Shown here: piece after piece, positions 7,342 through 13,464 of the stretch
Layout: each line of letters begins with the position of its first letter
Numbering within the stretch: the stretch's first letter is position 1
Assembly: GCA_016934645.1 (NCBI GenBank)
Contig: JAFGSL010000639.1
Span: 1-16,016, forward strand
DNA: 16,016 nt
Direction: 5' to 3'
From: Anaerolineae bacterium
GTDB taxonomy: Bacteria; Chloroflexota; Anaerolineae; B4-G1; SLSP01
The notes under the pieces: generated by a model
The model's input: only the letters and a program-made list of their open reading frames with translations
Database searches by the model: none
Told to the model about the DNA's origin: nothing
Position numbers and translations under genes: made by a program

Positions 7342-8229
7342 TCACCCCACAAAAGTGTAACTCCCGAAGGAGACTTTAGCCCAGGCCTCCATCAGAATAG
7401 CCTTAAAGTGCTTTGGATCAAGAATTTTCGCGGGCATATTGACAGCAGGCCCATCCGTCACTTCGACCGGTTTCAGCGTCCCGCTTTCCAGATCCTCCAC
7501 GGTGGACTGCATCCGGACAAGGTTTTCCCTGAAGAGCGCAGGATATGAGAGATAGACCGCCGGTAGCAGGTCCCAGAGGTAAAATTCCGGCACGCCACAG
7601 TACAGCCAGCCAAAGGCGACGAGCCAAGTGCGCAGTATTTTGCGCACCGGCGAACCCCAGTGGCGCACGCTCCGCAGATCGCGCCACCGAAACGGGGCTT
7701 GCAGGCAAACGTGGGCGTTCATCAACGTCACCGAGCAATCACGACTCGGGGCATTGAGGATCAACCACGAGCCCTCCGGATCACCGGATAGATTAAGTTC
7801 CGGGAAGGTACGGTATCCAATCCGTAGCGGGTGCAGATAACCGCCCATACAGGCGATGCGCTGCACGTTGCCGATGAATTCGAGATCCAGTTCCGCCGCC
7901 GCGCGGAGGTTGCCCAACGGGCCAGTCGCCAGCAGAGAGATTTCGCCCGGATACGCAGCAGCCATCTCGGCGAGGAAGCGCGCAGCGGCGGTTGGTGGAG
8001 CGCCACGGCGATCTGCGCCGCGATAAACCGGGATGTCGGCACGCCCTACGTCATGCAGCAGGCGCACGGTCTGCGTGTACGCCGCGTCGGCACTGCCGTT
8101 GCCAAACGTGGTGGTGACGCCCAACAATTCGACGTCGGAGCGTCCCAACAGGTAGAGCAAGGTCAGACCGTCATCCACTTCCTTCCTTGGGATGCCCATC
8201 GTGTTGTCACAATCGAAGATGACTTTCAT
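7342..8229 (-). CDS. Nucleoside hydrolase (IUNH family)
   Basis: This encodes 295 residues, near the usual 300-320. The calcium-binding N-terminus reads D6-C-D8 ... V-D19-D20, with seven extra residues between the first Asp and the DD pair compared with the classic DxDPGxDD. Other family motifs follow: GVTTTFGNG (matching TxxGN), PVYRGAD, LLATGPLGNLRAA, MGGYLHP and ELNLSGDPEGS. A late Asp in YLWDLLPAVYL corresponds to the last calcium ligand. The enzyme should hydrolyse the N-glycosidic bond of a ribonucleoside. The extended first loop suggests a substrate other than plain inosine or uridine. It is eight bases from the phosphotransferase gene and abuts the glycosyltransferase gene, so it belongs to the same operon. 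The ribosome binding site before ATG 8229 is weak. Confidence 0.87.
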   Translation of the reverse strand: MKVIFDCDNTMGIPRKEVDDGLTLLYLLGRSDVELLGVTTTFGNGSADAAYTQTVRLLHDVGRADIPVYRGADRRGAPPTAAARFLAEMAAAYPGEISLLATGPLGNLRAAAELDLEFIGNVQRIACMGGYLHPLRIGYRTFPELNLSGDPEGSWLILNAPSRDCSVTLMNAHVCLQAPFRWRDLRSVRHWGSPVRKILRTWLVAFGWLYCGVPEFYLWDLLPAVYLSYPALFRENLVRMQSTVEDLESGTLKPVEVTDGPAVNMPAKILDPKHFKAILMEAWAKVSFGSYTFVG

Positions 8230-8237
8230 GGCCGGTT

Positions 8238-9320
8238 TCAGTCCATCCTGTGTGGTGTAGAGGACATATACGGATCAAACAAGCTATGGACAAAGTCCAA
8301 GTCGAGATAGGCGTTGAGCTTGCGAAAGGTGTCCTCATTCTTCAGAGCGTGCGCGCCGGTGACGTAAGCGACCCACGCCATCGCCGACCACGAAATTCCG
8401 CGCAGGCAGTTGAAGGGATCGCGCAGGCGCACGCGCTCCTCTATGGTGTCGCGCAGATGCGCGTCCGGGATCGCCGCGCGATACGCGGTGAGAAAACTAC
8501 GTTTATCTTCCTCCGTCATCCGGTAGTCGGTCTTCCAAAGCGTCGTCGTCGGCACGCGGAAATGGGAAAGGTCCTGCGAAGGATCGCCCCACAACGGCTT
8601 TTCCCAATCCACCAGATGCAGCGTGTTCTGTTCGCGGTTGGCGATGAAGTTACCGGAATTAACCTCGGTGTTGATAATGCAGGGACACGGGTCGGCCAGG
8701 AAATACGCCTCGTGCTGTCGCGCTTCGCCAGCCCAGGCCAACACCTCGCGCAGGTAATCGCGAAACGCTGGATCCGCCAACTCCGATTCCAGATATACGG
8801 GGAGAAGGCGCGAACACTCTTCGTAGGTCATACTCAACGGCTGAGCTTCGTGGATAAGGTGGTTTTCCTCCGGGGCCACAGGCTGCGAATGGGTGCGCGC
8901 GAAGAGCCGGGCCGCCGCATCGAGGTCGCGGCGGTAATCGAGCGGCTCGCCGGGCAGGTACTCCATCAACAGCACGCCATACGCTTTGCCTTCAGCATCC
9001 ACCAATCCGGGGTCGTCATCGACAAAGTAGGGGCGCGGTGTGACGCCAGTCGGGGCCAGCAGCTTGAGGGCGCGATATTCGTACAGGATTTGGTCATCTC
9101 GATTGATTTGCGTGCCCACGTTAACCCGGAACACCCAGACTCGCGTGTCCTGGTGGACGATGTAGTTCATATTGTACTCGCCTTGCGCCAAGGGTGTCAC
9201 GGCAAAAGGCGTGCCCGCCTGCCAAGCGGGCACAGCGCAGAAATCAGCCTGCGCGAGATAATGCTGTACGTCTGGGAGAAGGGTCTGTAAGTTCAAAATA
9301 ACCTGTTTTATTACGGACAT
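8238..9320 (-). CDS. APH-like phosphotransferase with altered catalytic loop
   Basis: I start this at ATG 9320, giving 360 residues. An upstream in-frame ATG at 9419 would add 33 Cys/Trp-rich residues and overlap the sensor kinase gene by 62 bases, which looks wrong. The fold is the aminoglycoside/choline kinase type. Nucleotide-binding sequence includes VFRVNVG and LLMEYLPGEPL (the hinge). The catalytic loop reads INTEVNSGNFI, and LVDWEKPLWGDPSQDL contains the metal-binding D238. In the usual HGDxxxxN loop the catalytic base is Asp; here the equivalent positions are N217-T-E219, with the loop Asn N224 kept. The enzyme may still transfer phosphate with Glu as base, or bind a sugar or nucleoside without kinase activity. 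It is the first gene of the minus-strand cluster, 37 bases after the sensor kinase gene. The substrate is unknown but is likely a small hydroxyl compound. Confidence 0.78.
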   Translation of the reverse strand: MSVIKQVILNLQTLLPDVQHYLAQADFCAVPAWQAGTPFAVTPLAQGEYNMNYIVHQDTRVWVFRVNVGTQINRDDQILYEYRALKLLAPTGVTPRPYFVDDDPGLVDAEGKAYGVLLMEYLPGEPLDYRRDLDAAARLFARTHSQPVAPEENHLIHEAQPLSMTYEECSRLLPVYLESELADPAFRDYLREVLAWAGEARQHEAYFLADPCPCIINTEVNSGNFIANREQNTLHLVDWEKPLWGDPSQDLSHFRVPTTTLWKTDYRMTEEDKRSFLTAYRAAIPDAHLRDTIEERVRLRDPFNCLRGISWSAMAWVAYVTGAHALKNEDTFRKLNAYLDLDFVHSLFDPYMSSTPHRMD

Positions 9321-9357
9321 TTTTGCTGTGAATGCCGCGCAGAGGGAGTGAATCCTT

Positions 9358-10515
9358 TTACTGCAACAGAAGAAGTTCGAAAACCACCACCGTGCCGTAA
9401 TCGGGGGCTGTCTGCACATCCAAACGCCCGCCGATCATGGCTGCCCGTTCCCGCATCCCGGCAACGCCGAAGTGTCCCTGGGCCACAAAGCGCGCCGGCG
9501 CGACACCGCCATCGATACCGCGTCCATCGTCGGTCACGGTCAGGCGCAACCGGTCAGGATATTGCGTCAGGCGCACAGCAATTTCAGAAGCATCGGCGTG
9601 TTGGAGCGCGTTGCGCAGGGCCTCCTGGGTAATGCGATAGATGGCTAGTGCCACGTCATCGGACAGGCGCAGTTCGTCGGCACTAATTTCAATGTGGACG
9701 GGAGCCTGGGAACGCGCATCCAGCATCTCCACCAGCGTGCGAAGCGCGGTGACAAGGTCATGTTCCAGCAATGGCGGACGAAGATCATTGCAGATAGCGC
9801 GGAGGGCTTGCACTGCCTCGTTGGAACGGGCTGACAGGTTTTGGAATGGTATACCATTGGGCGTAATCTGAGCTTCCAGCGCCTTGAGGTCACGCGCGAT
9901 GGCGCACAGATCTTGCAACACACCGTCGTGCAGTTCCCGCGAGAGCCGCCCACGTTCCGTCTCTCTCGCCGTGACGACCTGGCGGTAAAGCGCACGCAGT
10001 TCCTCGGCTGCGCGGCGCTCCTGTTCAGCGTGACGCGCGGCTTCCAACACCGCTGCTGCTTCGCGCCCTAGCGCTGTCAAACAATGCAAATCGTCCGGTG
10101 TATAGTGGCCTTTGTCCTCCCGCTGGCCTAACAACCACAAGCCCCGCAGATCGACTCCGCGCATCAGGGGAATCCATACCTGGGCCCAGGTCAGCTCAGG
10201 CGTTCCCTGCGCGATCAAGTCCGCCAGTCGTCCACGATCGGCCCGTTGCGCTTCCCCCCCCGAAGCTACCCAACGCACGGCTGCGTGGCTGACAGGCAAG
10301 CGCAGATCCTCCGCAGCAACTGAAACCAACTGGTGTGCTTCAGGGAGCAATAATACTGCGCGGGATGCACCACACGCGCGCGGGATTTCCTCGGTGAGTA
10401 CGCGCGCCAATGCTAGCTGATCCACCGTCGCGGTCAGCTTGCGCCCATACTCCACCAGCAGAACGCTGTGGTCAAGTGAACGGGTTTTGCGTCGTAGGAT
10501 AGATTTGAGTCTCAT
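9358..10515 (-). CDS. GAF-domain sensor histidine kinase (HisKA_3 type)
   Basis: This encodes 385 residues with no membrane segment, so it is a cytoplasmic sensor. Residues ~20-170 fit a GAF domain (ALARVLTEEIPRACGASRAVLLL and following). A coiled-coil-like helix (ARHAEQERRAAEELRALYRQ) leads into the HisKA_3 phosphoacceptor segment RGRLSRELHDGVLQDL, with H196 as the phosphorylated His. The HATPase domain shows the N-box (EALRNALQHADA), the G1 motif (DDGRGID) and G2 sequence (HFGVAGMRERA). It pairs with the NarL-type regulator encoded immediately upstream. The ATG has no Shine-Dalgarno sequence; its leader is a repeat of AGTCGAAAGTCAAA type. The ligand sensed is unknown. Confidence 0.9.
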   Translation of the reverse strand: MRLKSILRRKTRSLDHSVLLVEYGRKLTATVDQLALARVLTEEIPRACGASRAVLLLPEAHQLVSVAAEDLRLPVSHAAVRWVASGGEAQRADRGRLADLIAQGTPELTWAQVWIPLMRGVDLRGLWLLGQREDKGHYTPDDLHCLTALGREAAAVLEAARHAEQERRAAEELRALYRQVVTARETERGRLSRELHDGVLQDLCAIARDLKALEAQITPNGIPFQNLSARSNEAVQALRAICNDLRPPLLEHDLVTALRTLVEMLDARSQAPVHIEISADELRLSDDVALAIYRITQEALRNALQHADASEIAVRLTQYPDRLRLTVTDDGRGIDGGVAPARFVAQGHFGVAGMRERAAMIGGRLDVQTAPDYGTVVVFELLLLQ

Positions 10516-10582
10516 AGTCGAAAGTCAAAAGTTCGAAGGTCGAATGTCAAATAGTCCGTAATTCTTAATTCGTAACTCGCAA
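10516..10582. repeat. Dispersed-type simple repeat in the regulator-kinase gap
   Basis: The gap between the two regulatory genes is filled with degenerate direct repeats. AGTCGAAAGTCAAA (10516-10529) and GGTCGAATGTCAAA (10538-10551) match at 12 of 14 bases with a 22-base period. An AT-rich tract follows, with TAATTC, TTAATTCG and TAACTCG units. It supplies the kinase leader, which lacks a ribosome binding site. Confidence 0.6.
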
Positions 10583-10601
10583 TCCAATCACGTGTCACAT
10601 T

Positions 10602-11228
10602 TCAAATCAAATGCCGATCCGCCGCAATTTGTATCGCCTCGTAGCGGCTACGCGCATCCAGTTTGCGATAGATGGCGCTGAGGTGATTGCGTACCGTTCC
10701 GGCTGAAATATGCAGCGCCTGGGCAATCTGTGGATTCGGCAGGCCGCCCTGCGCCAGGCGCAGAATCTCCACTTCCCGCTCCGTAAGCGGTTGCTCAACG
10801 GCCTCCGTACGTGTGGCCTGCGCCAGCGCCTCGTAAGCCTGCGGGCTAAGGTACAGACGCCCATCGTGCAGATCGCGGATGATTGCGCCGATGCGGGAGA
10901 CGTAATCGTCGTCTTTGAGGATATAGCCACAGACCCCGGCCTGCAGTAGTGCACGCACGCGCGCGGGTTCGAGATAGGCGCTGAGGATGCAAATACGCAG
11001 GTCAGGGAAACTAGCGTGCAAATCACGGACCACAGCCAGCGCATCAAAGGTCGGCTCGATGAAGAGATCGAGGAAGAGAACATCCGGGTGCGTCTTCCGC
11101 ACCAACGCGGCCACCTCGCTGCCGCGCCGCGATTCGGCGACCAACCGGATGTCTGGCGATTCTTCGATTAACGCGCGCAGGGCAATAGCAACATGCGGAT
11201 GGTCATCAACGACAGCAACGTGGATCAT
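10602..11228 (-). CDS. NarL/LuxR-type response regulator
   Basis: This encodes 208 residues. The receiver domain has D8-D9 in VVDDHPH, the phosphorylation site D54 in LFLDLFIEP, the switch Ser in CILSAYLEP and K104-region KDDD. After a linker near 130-140 comes the LuxR helix-turn-helix: PLTEREVEILRLAQGGLPNPQIAQALHISAGTVRNHLSAIYRKL. This is a DNA-binding activator or repressor phosphorylated by the adjacent kinase. AAGGGAGG lies about six bases before the ATG. The gene diverges from the ABC exporter operon across a 304-base intergenic region, which is the natural place for it to bind. The first gene in a two-gene regulator-kinase unit, it may also be autoregulated. Confidence 0.93.
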   Translation of the reverse strand: MIHVAVVDDHPHVAIALRALIEESPDIRLVAESRRGSEVAALVRKTHPDVLFLDLFIEPTFDALAVVRDLHASFPDLRICILSAYLEPARVRALLQAGVCGYILKDDDYVSRIGAIIRDLHDGRLYLSPQAYEALAQATRTEAVEQPLTEREVEILRLAQGGLPNPQIAQALHISAGTVRNHLSAIYRKLDARSRYEAIQIAADRHLI

Positions 11229-11387
11229 TATTCCCTCCCTTCAGCGGATGCCATGCCGCATAATGACCCATCTATCGGAGCACAAATGATTACCTTCTGG
11301 AAGCCATACTTGTTCCAAGTATACAACCGGTTGGGCACATCACAAGGAAGGTTTGAATTCCCTCCCCTCATGGCCAGTATCTTCGCT

Positions 11388-11411
11388 ATGACACTGTCAT
11401 GTCCACACATG
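11388..11411. promoter_or_regulatory. Overlapping inverted repeats, candidate operator
   Basis: ATGACA-C-TGTCAT (11388-11400) is a perfect 6-1-6 inverted repeat. It overlaps CATGT-CCAC-ACATG (11398-11411), a 5-4-5 inverted repeat. They lie in the middle of the divergent region, about 120-145 bases upstream of the ATPase start. They are plausible binding sites for a dimeric regulator such as the divergent NarL-type protein, by position only. Confidence 0.35.
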
Positions 11412-11481
11412 ATATCTGCACACGAACAATATAACGCACGCCTATGGAAAGTGTCGGAGAAAAGTGTTACGATGATGGACA

Positions 11482-11516
11482 AGATGCAGGAAGCAAGACG
11501 TAGGATACAAGAACTA
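11482..11516. repeat. Degenerate GGAAGCA-type repeat upstream of the ATPase gene
   Basis: The core GCAGGAAGCAAGA (11486-11498) is identical over 13 bases to part of the heptanucleotide repeat inside the permease gene (14626-14638). It is followed by related purine-rich units (GTAGGATACAAGAA). Together they look like one dispersed repeat family. The tract ends just before the ribosome binding site of the ATPase gene. Confidence 0.45.
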
Positions 11517-11532
11517 TGGAGGAAAGGACACG

Positions 11533-12258
11533 ATGTTACGCGGAGAAAATCTGACACTGACTTACAAAGATGGCGAGTCGACGCTGGACGCTGTTCACGA
11601 CATTTCCATATCGGTCGAAGATCACCAGTTTGTTGGTTTGTTGGGACCTTCAGGGTCCGGCAAAAGCTCACTACTGTATATGCTGAGTGGCTTGCGCAAG
11701 CCAACGCAAGGCGAAGTCTACCTGGATGGTCGTGCCTATGGCAAGATCGCAGAGCGCGAACGTGTGGCACTACGGCGCACGGAATTCGGCTTCGTTTTCC
11801 AGCAACATTTCCTCATCAACTACCTCACCGCCCTGGAGAACGTGATGGTCGCGTCGCCGACGCAGGACAAAGCGCATATGGAGCAAGCAAAGGCGCTACT
11901 GGCCGATTTAGGCCTCGGCGACAAGCTCCACCGCTTCCCCTACGAGCTTTCGGGTGGTGAACGGCAACGGGTGGCGATTGCGCGCGCGATGATTCACCGG
12001 CCCCGCGTGATCTTCGCCGACGAGCCGACAGGCTTGCTCGACCGACGCACTGGCCTGCAGGTGATGGCGCTATTGCGCAGCTACCGCGATCAAGGTAGCC
12101 TCATCGCGGTGACACACAATCCAGAAATCCTTTCCGAGGCCGATCTGGTCATCACCCTGCGTAGTGGGCGCATCGCCAATGTGCGGGATCGCGTAGCGCA
12201 CATCGCCAATGCCGAAAAAGAAGCTCAAGCGGAGTTAGAAGCCGTCGCGATGGGATGA
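11533..12258 (+). CDS. ABC transporter ATPase, LolD/MacB-like
   Basis: This encodes 241 residues, a single nucleotide-binding domain. It has Walker A GPSGSGKS (38-45), a Q-loop at FGFVFQQHF (about 87-95), the signature LSGGERQRV (139-147), Walker B VIFADEPTG with D163 and E164, and the switch H195 in VTHNPE. All catalytic residues are present. The sequence belongs to the LolD/MacB/FtsE group, which works with FtsX-fold permeases in export or mechanotransmission rather than uptake. A GGAGGAAAGG lies shortly before the ATG. It is the first gene of a plus-strand operon containing matching permeases. The long repeated gap before it and the divergent regulator suggest that transcription starts in 11229-11532. 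Confidence 0.93.
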   Translation: MLRGENLTLTYKDGESTLDAVHDISISVEDHQFVGLLGPSGSGKSSLLYMLSGLRKPTQGEVYLDGRAYGKIAERERVALRRTEFGFVFQQHFLINYLTALENVMVASPTQDKAHMEQAKALLADLGLGDKLHRFPYELSGGERQRVAIARAMIHRPRVIFADEPTGLLDRRTGLQVMALLRSYRDQGSLIAVTHNPEILSEADLVITLRSGRIANVRDRVAHIANAEKEAQAELEAVAMG

Positions 12259-12267
12259 AAACCTGTC

Positions 12268-12295
12268 AACGGATTGAACGGATTTTAACGGATTG
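12268..12295 (+). repeat. Three tandem AACGGATT units
   Basis: AACGGATTG, AACGGATTTT and AACGGATTG follow one another directly at 12268-12276, 12277-12286 and 12287-12295. They occupy the gap between the ATPase and acyltransferase genes and are followed by a T-rich stretch with GATTT units. No stable hairpin is evident, so I do not call a terminator. Confidence 0.65.
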
Positions 12296-12325
12296 TTTTT
12301 TAGATTTGCTGATTTTGGGATTTTC

Positions 12326-12331
12326 AAGGAG
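12326..12331 (+). promoter_or_regulatory. Ribosome binding site AAGGAG
   Basis: AAGGAG lies six bases before ATG 12338. It decides that start over the upstream in-frame ATG at 12293, which is embedded in the AACGGATT repeat. Confidence 0.7.
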
Positions 12332-12337
12332 TTCCTC

Positions 12338-13447
12338 ATGAAAAAACGGCTATTCGCCCCCGACGCACTGCGTGGCTTATTGATGGTCTTGATGGCCTTG
12401 GATCACGCCAATCTCTTTGTCGCGCAAAAACACGCATCCGGCGAAATGTGGGGTGGCCCGTTCCCGGTCTACGATGAGGCACTACCCTTCATCACCCGCC
12501 TGGTGACACACCTGGCTGCGCCCGGCTTCTTCCTGCTGATGGGAATGGGTATGGCTTTGCTGGCCCACGCTCGCGAGAAACAGGGCCAGACGTGGTGGCA
12601 GGTTTTTCGTCACTTCTGGGTACGTGGGCTACTCCTGGTCTTCCTGCAAATCCTTATCGTGAACCGCGCGTGGGAACTATCACCCGGCGGCTGGGGCATC
12701 AAGATTTATGTCGGCGTGCTATGTGCGTTGGGATCCACGATGATCTGGGGGGCTTTGTTTTGGAAACTCCAGCCACGTTATCTACTGATATTCGCTCTCG
12801 TGTTGTTCGTCGGTACGGAGCTTTTGCATCCCGGGCCGGAGTTATGGGGGCAGATCAGCCAGGACGTGGCTAACGTCACCGTGCTCCGCCCCGGCGGAAC
12901 ACAAACGCTCTGGTCATACTACCCGTTTTTGCCCTGGCTGGAACTGGTAATTTTCGGGATGGCGCTGGGAAAATGGCTGATCGCGGACTCGGAAAAAGCC
13001 TTCTCACGGATGTGGAAGTTGGGGCTGGCTTTCCTGGCTGCTTTCGTCGTCATCCGCGCCCTGGACGGTTTCGGCAGCATTCGTCCACGGATGGGAAATA
13101 CCTGGATCGATTTCCTCAACAACGTCAAATACCCGCCAAGCATGACCTTCACGCTGATGACGACCGGGGTGAACTTGATTTTACTGTGGGCCTTTTCAAA
13201 AGCCAAGGAACGCGCGCAGCGCATCTTTCAGCCACTGACAGTGTTCGGGCGCGCGCCACTGTTCTTTTATGTACTGCATCTGTTCTTGTATGTCGGGGTT
13301 GCCCGCCTGGTTACACCCCACGGTACAAGCATCCCGGCGATGCTGCCATTCTGGCTAGTGGGATTAATGATTCTGTTCCCACTCTGCCGATGGTACGGAC
13401 AGTTCAAGCACCGGCAGCCGGCAACTTCGCCGCTGCGATTTTTGTGA
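12338..13447 (+). CDS. DUF1624-like membrane acyltransferase
   Basis: This encodes 369 residues and about ten hydrophobic segments. The N-terminus KKRLFAPDALRGLLMVLMALDHAN is the hallmark of the heparan-alpha-glucosaminide N-acetyltransferase/DUF1624 group: a basic start, then DALRG, then a helix with DHA. That group moves acetyl groups across the membrane onto sugars. Later conserved-looking parts include YYPFLPWLELVIFGMALGKW and FGRAPLFFYVLHLFLYVGVARL near the C-terminus. Starting at ATG 12338 gives the family-like beginning and a proper AAGGAG. The gene lies between the ATPase and permease genes of an ABC exporter. Its product may modify an envelope glycan or lipid that the exporter handles. 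Its TGA is 17 bases before the permease start. Confidence 0.82.
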   Translation: MKKRLFAPDALRGLLMVLMALDHANLFVAQKHASGEMWGGPFPVYDEALPFITRLVTHLAAPGFFLLMGMGMALLAHAREKQGQTWWQVFRHFWVRGLLLVFLQILIVNRAWELSPGGWGIKIYVGVLCALGSTMIWGALFWKLQPRYLLIFALVLFVGTELLHPGPELWGQISQDVANVTVLRPGGTQTLWSYYPFLPWLELVIFGMALGKWLIADSEKAFSRMWKLGLAFLAAFVVIRALDGFGSIRPRMGNTWIDFLNNVKYPPSMTFTLMTTGVNLILLWAFSKAKERAQRIFQPLTVFGRAPLFFYVLHLFLYVGVARLVTPHGTSIPAMLPFWLVGLMILFPLCRWYGQFKHRQPATSPLRFL

Positions 13448-13464
13448 TGCGTGAAAGGATATAT

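Larger units (their letters stand above)
11229..11532. other. Divergent intergenic region, 304 bases
   Basis: No gene is supported here. It separates the response regulator from the ATPase gene, so it should hold both promoters. I see a cluster of overlapping inverted repeats at 11388-11411 and an A/T-rich TATAAC at 11430-11435 that could be a -10 for the plus strand, without a convincing -35. The last 50 bases carry a degenerate GGAAGCA-type repeat (11482-11516). Confidence 0.6.

Noticed and set aside
8250..9290. 346-residue plus-strand open frame
   Set aside because: It lies fully antisense to the phosphotransferase gene, whose motifs are clear; the long frame follows from high GC.
9336..9344. 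Third copy of the CGCGCAGAG element before the phosphotransferase gene
   Set aside because: Only nine bases match and the inverted arms are missing, so chance or an old remnant cannot be told apart.
9321..9419. 33-residue N-terminal extension of the phosphotransferase from ATG 9419
   Set aside because: It overlaps the sensor kinase gene by 62 bases and is Cys/Trp-rich sequence read antisense-free but out of frame with that gene; ATG 9320 gives a normal start.
10516..10582. CRISPR array
   Set aside because: The repeats are short, degenerate and directly adjacent without unique spacers, and no cas genes are present.
12973..13464. Long N-terminal extension of the fused permease
   Set aside because: It is out-of-frame reading of the acyltransferase gene; the permease tag MNPLSPLTYYLRH begins at 13465-13468 behind a GAAAGGA.
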